Assembly: GCA_937990735.1 (NCBI GenBank)
Contig: CALKQT010000030.1
Coordinates: 1-64,000 of the forward strand
Source of the DNA: an uncultured Campylobacter sp.
Lineage (GTDB): Bacteria; Campylobacterota; Campylobacteria; Campylobacterales; Campylobacteraceae
Direction of reading: 5' to 3'
DNA length: 64,000 bases
The translations under genes were made by a program, and so were the position numbers. The notes beneath the pieces are model-generated. The model made no database searches and was not told the DNA's origin. It was given only the letters and a program-made list of their open reading frames with translations. Positions 54,348 through 62,463 of the stretch are shown here, one piece after another; position 1 is the stretch's first letter; each line of letters begins with the position of its first letter.

Positions 54348-55139
54348 TTATTTTTTGCCCACCAGAAGCTTTGAGCTACCGAGCATCAGCCATTTCGCCT
54401 CGCGCGGGCCCATAAAAAGCCCCTGCGTCGTGTCTATGAGCTCGAGCTGCTCGTAGCCCTGCTCCTTAAGTCGCGCGATGAAAGCATCCATGTCGCCGTA
54501 GTTTCCGCGCGAAAAAAGATCGTGGATCGCGAAGCTGCCGCCCTTTTTAAGCACGCGGAGCGTCTCTAAAAGCAGCGCCTGGCGGTCCTTGCGCATGATG
54601 TTGTGATAGACGTAGTTGCTTGTAACCGCATCAAAGCTGCCGTCCTCAAAGGGCAGCTGCGTGGCGTCGGCCTGCTCGAAGCTAGTGTTTTGCACCCCTT
54701 CAGCGCGCGCGTTGGATTCGCACAGTTGCTTGTTAAAAGACGCGTACTCAAAGCCCCAGCGATCGACGCCTAGCACCGATGCGTGCGGATTGCGCTTAGC
54801 AACGGCGATCGTTAGCGCGCCGCTGCCGCAGCCCACGTCCAGCCCGTGCCCGCCCTCGGGCAGATCTACGTATTTTGCCGTGCCCTCTACGATCGCGCGA
54901 GAGAGTTGGCGCTTGCCGCCGTAATCAAACGCGCGGTACCACACGACGCAGTAGATCGTAAAGCCGACCAAAAACAGCGCCGCGGCGCCGAAAAGCCCCG
55001 CAAGAAACCACCTCAGCACGCCACCCACGAAAGCGCCGCAAACGCCGAAAATCAAAAATAAAGCTAACGCTGCGCCCGCGGCGGCGGCAAACGACGCTAT
55101 CATCCCTTTCGGCACCCAGTTTTTATAATCGGGCTTCAT
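54348..55139 (-). CDS. Membrane-anchored SAM-dependent methyltransferase
   Basis: 263 residues. Two N-terminal transmembrane helices (~12-36 and ~42-66) precede a methyltransferase domain of the UbiE/Methyltransf_11 type: motif I LDVGCGSGALTIAVA at ~100, QADATQLPFEDGSFDAVTSNYVYHNI (motif II and III) and VLKKGGSFAIHDLF. The membrane anchor points to a lipid, quinone or envelope substrate (inference). AAGGAG precedes the ATG. It is monocistronic, between a gap and the second TonB receptor. Confidence 0.82.
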   Translation of the reverse strand: MKPDYKNWVPKGMIASFAAAAGAALALFLIFGVCGAFVGGVLRWFLAGLFGAAALFLVGFTIYCVVWYRAFDYGGKRQLSRAIVEGTAKYVDLPEGGHGLDVGCGSGALTIAVAKRNPHASVLGVDRWGFEYASFNKQLCESNARAEGVQNTSFEQADATQLPFEDGSFDAVTSNYVYHNIMRKDRQALLLETLRVLKKGGSFAIHDLFSRGNYGDMDAFIARLKEQGYEQLELIDTTQGLFMGPREAKWLMLGSSKLLVGKK

Positions 55140-55310
55140 TTTTACTCCTTTTTTTGAATTCCATCTTGCGACGAGAAAAGCACATCGCGCGAGGCTTTAA
55201 ATTTAATCTTGCGGCAAGAAGTCGCGCGCGGGCGAAACTTTAAATTTAATCCGTAAATTTAAAGCCGCCGCATTCTCAAACCCGCTTTAAATTTAGACGC
55301 GAGCTCGCCC

Positions 55311-57383
55311 CTAGTAGACGTATTTAAACTCCGCGTAATAATTGCGTCCGGGCGCCGGATTATAGACGTCCGCGCGTAAATTTTGGTTGTAATTATACTC
55401 CTCGTCGAATACGTTTTTAACCCCGGCGCTTATCAAAAATCCGCTTGTGAAGCGATACGCCGCGCCCAGATCCACGATCGTGCGAGAATCTACTCTGTCG
55501 TGGTTGCCGTCGTGCGAGGACGAGAAATATTTAAAATCGCTCATCAGCGTTAAATTTCTAATCGGCTCGTAATCGACACCCAAAACGAACTTCGAGCGCT
55601 CCACCAGCGGAACCTGCTTGCCTTTATCCGCACCGGATTGAATTTTAGCATCGACGTATGAAAAGGTCTCGCTGAGCTTTAAATTTGAAAGTAGGCTTTG
55701 CTCCGCATACAGCTCCACGCCCTTGCGGCGCGTCTCGTCGATATTTATAAAATGCCAACCGTCGGTAATGTCGCTGCCGAGCAGTTCGTTTACGATCTCG
55801 TTTTTCGTATCGGTCCAAAAGATCGTAGCGCTTACGTATTGCCCGTATATCAGATCTTTAAGACCGATCTCGTAGGTTTTAAAGGTTTCGGATTTGAGAT
55901 TATTAAGCACATAAGGGCCGTTAGGGCTGAGCTTGTCGATGAGCTGATTAGGACCCGGCGAGATATAGCCGCGCTCAAATTTAAAATAGACGTTGCCATC
56001 CTTGGAATAATTAAAATTCGGCGTGATCTCAAAAGCGTAGTTGTTTTTATGATCGGTTACTCGGGTGCTATTTTGCGTCTGCAAGATTATGTTTCCCATC
56101 CTTTTTATAGTCGTTGAAACTCTGCGATTTACTTTGTATTCGGCGCGCTCAAACCGACCGCCCGCGCTAAGCGAAAACAGATCGGTGAAATTGTGCTTTT
56201 CTAAAGCATAGACCGAGTGGGTAAGCTTTTGCATATCAAAGATCGTAAGCTGCGAAAGGCTCATCATAGGATTCATCGGAGTGGTAATGTCAATCTTGCG
56301 AAAGCCCTTGTTTTTGAGATAATCATATCCCGCTATGAACTCGCCGCTGTCGTAGTCAAGCTTGCCTTTTAAATTTGCACCTTCTTTGCGGTCTTTCATC
56401 ACAAAGCCCTTTTGTAAAATTCTAATATCTTGGTAATAAGGCTGTAAATTTGCTTCAAATCTATCGCCGAATTTCACCGCATAATCCAAGTCAAAATTTA
56501 ATCGCGTGCTTTTGGTGAAGGTCCTCTCGCCTCCCTGCTGGCGGCGATCCGCTTTAAGTTTGGCAAGACCCAGAGTAGGCACGGAATAGGTTCTGGCGCG
56601 ATAAAAACTCGGATCGAAAGAGATGCTTTGATCGTCCGAAATTTTATAATGCATCCCGAGCGAGCCGTAGTAGCCGGTATTTTTCTCGCCCTTGCGGTAT
56701 CCGCGCTGCTTAAAACCCTTAACGGCGGTTTTTAGAAACAGATTATCGCTCACGCCTCCGCCGAGCCCCAAATTTAGATCATTGTAATTATACGATGCGA
56801 TCTTGGTGGAGATATTGGCGTAGGGGTATCTGGCGCCTTTTTTCGTGATGATATTTATCACGCCGCCGCTGGTGCCGCTGCCGTAAAGCACGCTACCGCC
56901 GCCGGGGATGATCTCCACGCGCTCGATATCTTCGATCGGAACTAAATCGATCGGAATGCTCGTCGGCGTCGTGTCGATCATATTGAGCGCGACTCCGTTA
57001 AGAAGGACCTTGACGGAGGTATTTGCCTTCTGGCCCTGTCCGCGCAGATCAACCGTATCGCCGTGGAAGCTAACCCCCGGCGCCTTTTCTAAAATTTCGC
57101 GCAGATCGCGGTATCCTCGGTTTTCCATATCCTCCGCGGTGATGACCGAGACGTTGCGAACCTCGTTTTTAAGCATATCTTCAAAGCCCGTCGCGGTAAC
57201 TACGATGGTACCTAGCTTAGTGGCGTTCGCGCCAGAAGCGCTTTTAAGAGCTGCGGAATTTACCGCTTGCGCGCTAGGCGCGATATTTGCGGACGTAGCG
57301 TTATTTTCGGCTCCGTTTAGTTGCAAGGCGGCGCACAAACTTAGCGCGATCGCGGCATTTGAAAGATAAAATTTCTTAAACAT
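55311..57383 (-). CDS. TonB-dependent outer-membrane receptor (second)
   Basis: 690 residues. After a signal peptide (~1-25) comes a low-complexity alanine/serine/asparagine linker (~26-57) before the TonB box GTIVVTATGF. The plug contains NVSVITAEDMENRGYRDLREILEKAPGVSFHGDTVDLRGQG and GGGSVLYGSGTSGGVINIITKKG. The C-terminus ends YYAEFKYVY in beta-barrel fashion. It is similar to siderophore (catecholate/ferrichrome-type) and haem receptors. The start is ATG 57383, six bases after GGGG; a GTG at 57386 is too near. Its promoter TATAAT lies on the minus strand at 57440-57435. Confidence 0.88.
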   Translation of the reverse strand: MFKKFYLSNAAIALSLCAALQLNGAENNATSANIAPSAQAVNSAALKSASGANATKLGTIVVTATGFEDMLKNEVRNVSVITAEDMENRGYRDLREILEKAPGVSFHGDTVDLRGQGQKANTSVKVLLNGVALNMIDTTPTSIPIDLVPIEDIERVEIIPGGGSVLYGSGTSGGVINIITKKGARYPYANISTKIASYNYNDLNLGLGGGVSDNLFLKTAVKGFKQRGYRKGEKNTGYYGSLGMHYKISDDQSISFDPSFYRARTYSVPTLGLAKLKADRRQQGGERTFTKSTRLNFDLDYAVKFGDRFEANLQPYYQDIRILQKGFVMKDRKEGANLKGKLDYDSGEFIAGYDYLKNKGFRKIDITTPMNPMMSLSQLTIFDMQKLTHSVYALEKHNFTDLFSLSAGGRFERAEYKVNRRVSTTIKRMGNIILQTQNSTRVTDHKNNYAFEITPNFNYSKDGNVYFKFERGYISPGPNQLIDKLSPNGPYVLNNLKSETFKTYEIGLKDLIYGQYVSATIFWTDTKNEIVNELLGSDITDGWHFINIDETRRKGVELYAEQSLLSNLKLSETFSYVDAKIQSGADKGKQVPLVERSKFVLGVDYEPIRNLTLMSDFKYFSSSHDGNHDRVDSRTIVDLGAAYRFTSGFLISAGVKNVFDEEYNYNQNLRADVYNPAPGRNYYAEFKYVY

Positions 57384-57742
57384 CACTATCCCCTATTCAA
57401 AATTAAGATTTTGCGAATGATTTGCAAATGCTATATTATAATTTCTCTTGATTAAATAATAATAAATTTCAAAGATTAAAGATAGATTTTTTAAAATTTA
57501 GGCGGAGATTGGATGAAATTTTGATCTTGAGTATTTTACGTGGCGCGATAAAATTTCGGTTTTAAATTTAGATTCTTTGGCGGCGTTTGTTTTTAAAACA
57601 GCAAATCTGCAAAGTAAATTTAGCTGGAATTTTTAAAATTTAGTCAATTCTAAATCATACCCGTCTAAAATGCGCCCAAAAGTATTAAACCTATCCTGGC
57701 GCTCATTTTTTTCCATATGACCTTTTTGATTTTGCTTGCGCA
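57384..57742. other. Gap with promoter of the second TonB receptor
   Basis: 359 bases. Holds the minus-strand -10 box (57440-57435) and, just upstream of it, AT-rich TTAAATAATAATAAATTTC, which may be part of a Fur site. The rest, towards 57742, is AT-rich spacer without a gene. Confidence 0.5.
57435..57440 (-). promoter_or_regulatory. -10 box of the second TonB receptor gene
   Basis: TATAAT on the minus strand, about 50 bases before the ATG. AT-rich AATAATAATAA-like words upstream could be a Fur target; the match is not good enough to call a Fur box. Confidence 0.5.
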
Positions 57743-58171
57743 TCAATTATTTTTATCATGGCTCGCCCTCTTTAGCCACTCCTTTTCAAATTTATAATAT
57801 CTTTCAAGCTTTTTATTCTTTTCCGCTTGATTCCACTTTTCTATCTCGGCATAATCTTGCAGTTCGCCTCCGCATTTAGGGCAAACACTCCTATCTTTAA
57901 CGTCCGAGAAATTATAAAATTTAAAACACCCTTTGCAGCGCATAAATTTAGGATAATATTTTATGTTTTTTTCAGGGCGAAATGCGAGATATAAAAAGAA
58001 AGCGCACGCCGCAAAGCATAAAATTCCTATGATGATACGCAGATATGCGTTTTCAAGCTTTACCGATGCCATAAAGCCGGGTTTTATATCGACTTTCCCC
58101 AATAAAGCAGCCGCCAGTCCCCATGTAAAAAAAGCAAAAAAGCCGATTAATGCGAAAATTCTATTTAGCAT
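57743..58171 (-). CDS. Two-helix membrane protein with zinc ribbon (copy 1)
   Basis: 142 residues. Two transmembrane helices (~5-25 and ~43-63), then FRPEKNIKYYPKFMRC and a zinc ribbon with CKGC and CPKC pairs (residues ~78-81 and ~96-99), followed by a charged helical tail. It is a tandem paralogue of the next gene: both have FRxEKxIKxYPxxMxC and the paired CxxC at the same spacing. The composition is AT-rich compared with the genes around. Function is unknown. Confidence 0.65.
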   Translation of the reverse strand: MLNRIFALIGFFAFFTWGLAAALLGKVDIKPGFMASVKLENAYLRIIIGILCFAACAFFLYLAFRPEKNIKYYPKFMRCKGCFKFYNFSDVKDRSVCPKCGGELQDYAEIEKWNQAEKNKKLERYYKFEKEWLKRASHDKNN

Positions 58172-58203
58172 TTTTATATATTCCTCTATAGCAAATCAAA
58201 ATT

Positions 58204-58608
58204 TCATCTCTTTTTAAATTTACGCTTTTTGATCTTCGGAGTTTTAGCGCCTTGATCGGAGGCATTTCTTTTCCAATAGTCGCCGTCATTATACTCAGTA
58301 AGCTTTTTGCCGCAGTCCGGGCAAATTTGATCCGTATCTTTGACATCCTCGTATCGGTAAAATTTACCGCAGTCTGCACACCACATATACTCTGGGTATC
58401 TTTTTATGCTCTTTTCAGAGCGGAAGGCGAAATAAAAGCCGTAAATACCCATTATTAAAAATACGATTGCAGGCAATATCCATAAAATACCCGCATCATC
58501 AAATTTAATATATTTCTCGCCTATCTTTACATGTTTATGTACCGTAAAATTTATAAGATATAAGAAGCACATTATGCCCGTTAAACAAGAGGCGATTCTA
58601 TCTAACAT
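58204..58608 (-). CDS. Two-helix membrane protein with zinc ribbon (copy 2)
   Basis: 134 residues with the same plan as its downstream neighbour: two hydrophobic helices (~8-24 and ~40-65), FRSEKSIKRYPEYMWCADC, CPDC and a lysine-rich tail KIKKRKFKKR. The two genes are 32 bases apart and co-directional. A ribosome site AAAAGGAG lies before its ATG. No enzymatic motif. Confidence 0.65.
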   Translation of the reverse strand: MLDRIASCLTGIMCFLYLINFTVHKHVKIGEKYIKFDDAGILWILPAIVFLIMGIYGFYFAFRSEKSIKRYPEYMWCADCGKFYRYEDVKDTDQICPDCGKKLTEYNDGDYWKRNASDQGAKTPKIKKRKFKKR

Positions 58609-58723
58609 TTTGCTGCTCCTTTTCGTTATGCTTTGCTTTATTCATAGCGTTGCTCCATACCGCCCAATCCTTAAATTTGGGCTTTACGGGAGATAAATTT
58701 TATTTTTGATCGTTTTAAATTTC

Positions 58724-59281
58724 TCATATAACAAACCTGGAGTATTGTAAAATCAACGTATAATCTTCGCTATAAAATTTTACCCTATTTTTTCTATTGT
58801 AAATACTCATACTTAGCAGATATTTGGCGAAATTTATGTAATCCTTCGTACTAGGGAAATAAAATGTAACGCTTTGGTAGAATGTTTTAAAATCCAGCTC
58901 AAATTTATACTTATCCATATCGTCCGTTATATAGCACTCCGCTTCGTCCATTTTGATAAATTTCTCTATATCTATGCATAGTTGAGCGCTATTTTTTGCA
59001 AATCGCGCTCCTCCCACCCAATATTCATAAGGAAAAAGCTCTAGGTATGAGACCCTTTCATTATACGATGATGTTAAAATGTTTTTTGCGAAATAATACA
59101 TAGCCAAATTCGTAGTAAAACCCAATACCACAAGCTTTTTGTTTTCTAGAATTTTAATATCTAATTTATGATACTCATGCCCCATAAGTTCCTCATCGAT
59201 AGTTAGAGGATCGTCTTTTATATAAATTTTATTCGGTAGCACTGATTTATTCTCCTTTTTGCACGCTACGCCGTCATTCAT
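58724..59281 (-). CDS. Unknown protein of the AT-rich patch
   Basis: 185 residues, no signal peptide or helix. The motifs PYEYWVGGARF and YITDDMDKYKFELDFKTFYQSVTFYFPSTKDYINFAKYLL are distinctive, but I do not recognise the family. By position (behind an Imm32-like gene, in AT-rich DNA by a tRNA) it may be another immunity-type or phage-derived protein. Its ATG lies inside ATGAATGA, overlapping the end of the 30-codon frame upstream, so it may be coupled to or originally fused with that frame. Confidence 0.6.
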   Translation of the reverse strand: MNDGVACKKENKSVLPNKIYIKDDPLTIDEELMGHEYHKLDIKILENKKLVVLGFTTNLAMYYFAKNILTSSYNERVSYLELFPYEYWVGGARFAKNSAQLCIDIEKFIKMDEAECYITDDMDKYKFELDFKTFYQSVTFYFPSTKDYINFAKYLLSMSIYNRKNRVKFYSEDYTLILQYSRFVI

Positions 59282-59366
59282 AAAGCGCCGTTAAATATAA
59301 TCCCATCGCTTCGATTGCGGGGTATAATAACTCTTTTTTATCCACATTTATGCTGTTTGTGTTCAT
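59274..59366 (-). CDS. Small ORF (30 residues) coupled to the Imm32-like gene
   Basis: The frame reads MNTNSINVDKKELLYPAIEA followed by ten more residues ending in LYE. It begins in the ATGA overlap with the stop of the Imm32-like gene, with GGAG five bases before the ATG. It ends within ATGAATGA, overlapping the start of the 185-residue gene by eight bases. Precise coupling at both ends argues that it is translated. It could instead be the true N-terminus of the 185-residue protein, separated by a frameshift. Confidence 0.45.
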   Translation of the reverse strand: MNTNSINVDKKELLYPAIEAMGLYLTALYE

Positions 59367-59623
59367 ATTTTCTCCAATATAAGTTCTGACGAGCCTTTCT
59401 CAAGCGAATTATACTCATCCAGATGTATATGCGAATGTTTCGGCGCAGAATCTTGTGCTAAAGTAAGCAAATGCCTAGCAAGAGATATAAGCCCGCTTTT
59501 ATTCGCCCTTATAGTAACTTCGTTTCCTAAAGCATTGACGGAGATCGCAAAGTCCTTTTCCCATTGTAGCTGCAGCCCCTTTTCTGTGCAGTAATCTAAT
59601 GTTTTTATAACATACTGTCCCAT
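59363..59623 (-). CDS. Imm32-like immunity protein
   Basis: 86 residues. IRANKSGLISLARHLLTLAQD followed by HSHIHLDEYNSLEKGSSELILEKI matches what I remember of the Imm32 family: the G-L-ISLA helix and the gSHIHLDE...L..GS.EL sequence. Imm32 proteins are predicted antidotes to polymorphic (contact-dependent or secreted) toxins. No toxin is encoded next to it, so it looks like an orphan immunity gene. TATAAT at 59719-59714 and AAGGAG twelve bases before the ATG are its likely signals. Confidence 0.68.
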   Translation of the reverse strand: MGQYVIKTLDYCTEKGLQLQWEKDFAISVNALGNEVTIRANKSGLISLARHLLTLAQDSAPKHSHIHLDEYNSLEKGSSELILEKI

Positions 59624-59713
59624 ATAGCGCCGATACTCCTTTCTGAATTTAATCGGTTGCCGAATGAATTTGCCTCATCGATCGGCCAATCGATCTCATA
59701 GTATTTCTGAAAA

Positions 59714-59719
59714 ATTATA
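59714..59719 (-). promoter_or_regulatory. -10 box of the immunity-type cluster
   Basis: TATAAT on the minus strand ~91 bases before the Imm32-like ATG. It lies in the 190-base spacer between the tRNA gene and the cluster. The spacer is also an open frame (59605-59788) that ends just inside the Imm32-like gene. Confidence 0.4.
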
Positions 59720-59812
59720 TCTAAAATAAAAATGAAAGAGGTCGGAATAACTAAATTTAAGACAGGTGCTGTGCGCAAAAATGAAGTGGTTAAAACTTAA
59801 AGATAGCTTAAA

Positions 59813-59888
59813 TGGTGGTCCCGATTGGACTCGAACCAACGACTTCCACCATGTCAAGGTGACACTCTACCAACTGAGTTACGGGGCC
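59813..59888 (-). tRNA. tRNA-Val (anticodon GAC)
   Basis: 76 nt on the minus strand, with encoded CCA. The acceptor is GGCCCCG, followed by the D-arm CTCAGTTGGTAGAG, the anticodon loop TTGACAT and the T-arm with loop TTCGAGT. Anticodon GAC reads GTC/GTT valine codons. The acceptor pairs with CGGGACC except for a C3-A70 mismatch. A TATACT -10 box lies upstream at 59907-59902. Its 3' end faces the AT-rich accessory patch. Confidence 0.95.
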
Positions 59889-60233
59889 AAAAAGAAACGG
59901 CAGTATATCAAAAAAATCTCTCAATAGCAAGCAAATTTTAATTTTTCGTAAAATTCCGCCGAAATTCTATACAAGATTTCGCCGCGACGTAAAACGCCGT
60001 TGAAATTTTGCGCGAAATTTCGTGATCTTGCCGAAGCTCCGCGCGGAATTTTATCCTGCTACTAAAATTCGCAATCCCACACGGAATTTTATCGCGCTTG
60101 TGCGCCACTCGCGTATTTCGCCCCAGCAGCCTATTTTGCCTCGCTTTGTTTTATCTAGTCGCTTTGCTTCGCCCCGCCTCGTTTCATCTGCTCGCCTTAT
60201 TTCACCCGCTTGCCTCGCTCCGCCTTGCGCCAG
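59889..60233. other. Gap with tRNA promoter and a pyrimidine-rich block
   Basis: 345 bases. The tRNA promoter (-10 TATACT on the minus strand, 59907-59902) is at one end. From about 60100 to 60235 the plus strand is strongly pyrimidine-rich, with repeated CGCTTTG, CGCCTCG and CTCGCC words. Short frames across it are arginine/serine/leucine-rich and do not look like real proteins. Confidence 0.55.
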
Positions 60234-61190
60234 CTAAGACGTCCAAATTTTTTCATTCAGCTTTAGAATTTTTACGATTTGCAGCATCGCGTCCAGATCC
60301 GCTTTGATATCCTTTGCGATGCGAGCATTGAGTATCGGCTGATCCAGGCTCGGCTCGAAACTATCGGCGCCTCGAGCTATCGCGATGTAAATTTTATTTT
60401 GCTTGAAGCTCAGCGAGATGTTCGATTTCACGAGCTGTTTAAGAGATAAAATTTTCTCCATCAGCGCCGGCGTCAGGACATACATAACCGTCATTGCGTC
60501 GTTTGCATAAATCGTAAAATTTTGATTGAAGTCCGCGTTATCTATCGGGATTTCGCGACCACCCAGTAGCTTGTACCGCAACTCAGACGGCGGCAGTATC
60601 GTATTAGAGAAGACAAAAACGTCGGAGTGGATTTTTTTATTAAAATTTGCCATGAAAAAGGGTCCTTCGAAAAATGTGGCGTAATTATTTTTAAAAATAA
60701 ATGGAATTCCCGTGCCGATGTTCTTTTCTAGCCTTATATCGCAAAACATAAAATCTACTCCGCCTGCGTTCGCGCAAACCAGATCATCCGCGCAAAATCT
60801 ATCAAATCCGTCAAATATCTCGCTTTGCCTTACCTCTTTTTCCTGAAAAAGCGCGCCCATTTTATACGAAAAACCCAGACTTTCGATATAGGGCTTGAGA
60901 TAAAGCTCTTTATAGCGCATCAAAAACCGCTCGGTTTTGCGCTCAAAAATCCACTCGTAAAATTCATCTCTCGTACCGATTATTGCTAAAATAGACGCGA
61001 CTAAAAGAAATAAACTTTCTACGCCGAGATCGAGTTTGGGAAAATCGAGAAAGATGATTATCAATGCGAGCGCAAGCATCGGACCGAAAACCGCAAACGC
61101 TACTAGATAACTTAAAATTTTCCAAAGCTTGCGACTTTTCTTAAGCCGTTTGCGCTGCTTTTCTAAATCTATGACGGTTTTAATATCCAC
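60234..61190 (-). CDS. DUF3137 family membrane protein (copy 2)
   Basis: 318 residues. Two transmembrane helices (~25-48 and ~58-74), a basic linker and a soluble domain with FVFSNTILPPSEL and IYANDAMTVMYVLTPALMEKIL, the latter alignable with the same region of the DUF3137 gene at 37.7 kb. The start is taken as GTG 61190 (V/M-D-I-K), six bases after AGAGG; the TTG at 61196 is directly on the ribosome site. The shared start M-D-I supports this. Function is unknown. Confidence 0.72.
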   Translation of the reverse strand: MDIKTVIDLEKQRKRLKKSRKLWKILSYLVAFAVFGPMLALALIIIFLDFPKLDLGVESLFLLVASILAIIGTRDEFYEWIFERKTERFLMRYKELYLKPYIESLGFSYKMGALFQEKEVRQSEIFDGFDRFCADDLVCANAGGVDFMFCDIRLEKNIGTGIPFIFKNNYATFFEGPFFMANFNKKIHSDVFVFSNTILPPSELRYKLLGGREIPIDNADFNQNFTIYANDAMTVMYVLTPALMEKILSLKQLVKSNISLSFKQNKIYIAIARGADSFEPSLDQPILNARIAKDIKADLDAMLQIVKILKLNEKIWTS

Positions 61191-61377
61191 GCCCAACCTC
61201 TATTTATTAAATTTAACGGCGCAACCTTGCGGTACAGCGTAAATCTGCGCCCGATACGGCGTAATAGGTGCACGCTGTTTATATGCCGCTAAATTTTATG
61301 GCTACTTGCGCGAGCCGCGCGCAGTAAAATTTGTCGCCAAGCTTAAATTGCAGCATAAATTCCGTGATTAAAAAAAC

Positions 61378-62463
61378 TTATTTCAGTAGCTCGTTTGCAT
61401 ACGCTCGCACGCTCGCATCCACCGCTACAAGCGCATCCGGATCCGTTACGCTAGGCGAGTTAAATTTCTCCACGCACTTTAACACGACACGCGCAATGTC
61501 GGTGAAGCGGCACCGCTGCTGCAAAAACGCATTTACGCCCGCTTCGTTTGCGGCGTTGATGACGACGCCGAGATCGGGGTTCGCTAACAGCGCGTCTTTG
61601 AGGGTAAAAATTTGAAATTTCATCGTGTTAATCGGTTTAAATTCTATCGGTCGCAGGGCGCACAGATCCACGGGCGCGGTGATCTGCTCCCGTACGTCGC
61701 CACTAAACATCGCGTGCGCGATGGCTAGGCGCATGTCAGCCCTGCTAATATGCGCCGTCGTGGAGCCGTCTGCGAATTCGACCAGCGCGTGGATCTGCGA
61801 GGTGCGCTCGATAAGCGCATCGATCTCGCGCGTGCCGTAGAGCCAAAACGCCTCGATCACCTCAAAGAGCTTATTTGCCATCGTGGCGCTGTCGATCGTG
61901 ATCTTCGCGCCCATCTTCCAGTTGGGGTGTTTGAGGGCGTTTTGCGGCGTGAGCGAGCCCAGCTGCGTTAGCGGAACGTCGTAAAACGCGCCGCCGCTAG
62001 CCGTGATGATTAGGCGCGAAACGGGGATTTTGGCGCTGCTAAGTAAAAATTTCAGTCCGAAATGTTCGCTGTCGATCGGGTAAATTTTATCCGTTTGCAG
62101 AAATTTCCCGCCGACGACGAGGCTTTCTTTATTGGCGAGGCACAACCTCTTTCCGAGCTCTTGGGTTTTTAAGCTCGGCATCATGCCCGCAAAGCCTACG
62201 AGAGCGTTTACGACCGTCGTGCTTTTGCACTCCACAAGCATCTGTAAAATTCCATCCGCACCGCAAAATACGCGCTCGTGATCTACCTCGCTTTTTTGCT
62301 GCGCGTCCGCGATACAGACGAGCTTTGGGTGAAATTTTGCGATCTGTTCGTTTAAAAGCTTGATATTACGCCCGCAGCTAAGCGCTTCGATCATACTGCC
62401 GCTGCGCGCGGCTACGTCTAGGGTGTTTGTGCCGATAGAGCCCGTGGAGCCTAAAACTACCAT
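61378..62463 (-). CDS. dxr: 1-deoxy-D-xylulose 5-phosphate reductoisomerase
   Basis: 361 residues, second enzyme of the MEP isoprenoid pathway, NADPH-dependent. The nucleotide motif GSTGSIG is at 5-11; [32 protein letters not shown] and [11 protein letters not shown] are the catalytic and metal (D, E, E) regions. It is somewhat shorter than the E. coli enzyme but normal for Campylobacter. Its ATG lies within the end of cdsA (7-base overlap), as in the conserved cdsA-dxr pair of this group. Confidence 0.95.
   Translation of the reverse strand: MVVLGSTGSIGTNTLDVAARSGSMIEALSCGRNIKLLNEQIAKFHPKLVCIADAQQKSEVDHERVFCGADGILQMLVECKSTTVVNALVGFAGMMPSLKTQELGKRLCLANKESLVVGGKFLQTDKIYPIDSEHFGLKFLLSSAKIPVSRLIITASGGAFYDVPLTQLGSLTPQNALKHPNWKMGAKITIDSATMANKLFEVIEAFWLYGTREIDALIERTSQIHALVEFADGSTTAHISRADMRLAIAHAMFSGDVREQITAPVDLCALRPIEFKPINTMKFQIFTLKDALLANPDLGVVINAANEAGVNAFLQQRCRFTDIARVVLKCVEKFNSPSVTDPDALVAVDASVRAYANELLK

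Noticed and set aside
60022..60307. Two overlapping plus-strand frames of ~70 codons
   Set aside because: Arginine/serine/leucine-rich translation of the pyrimidine-rich block; they run into the convergent DUF3137 gene, with no ribosome site.
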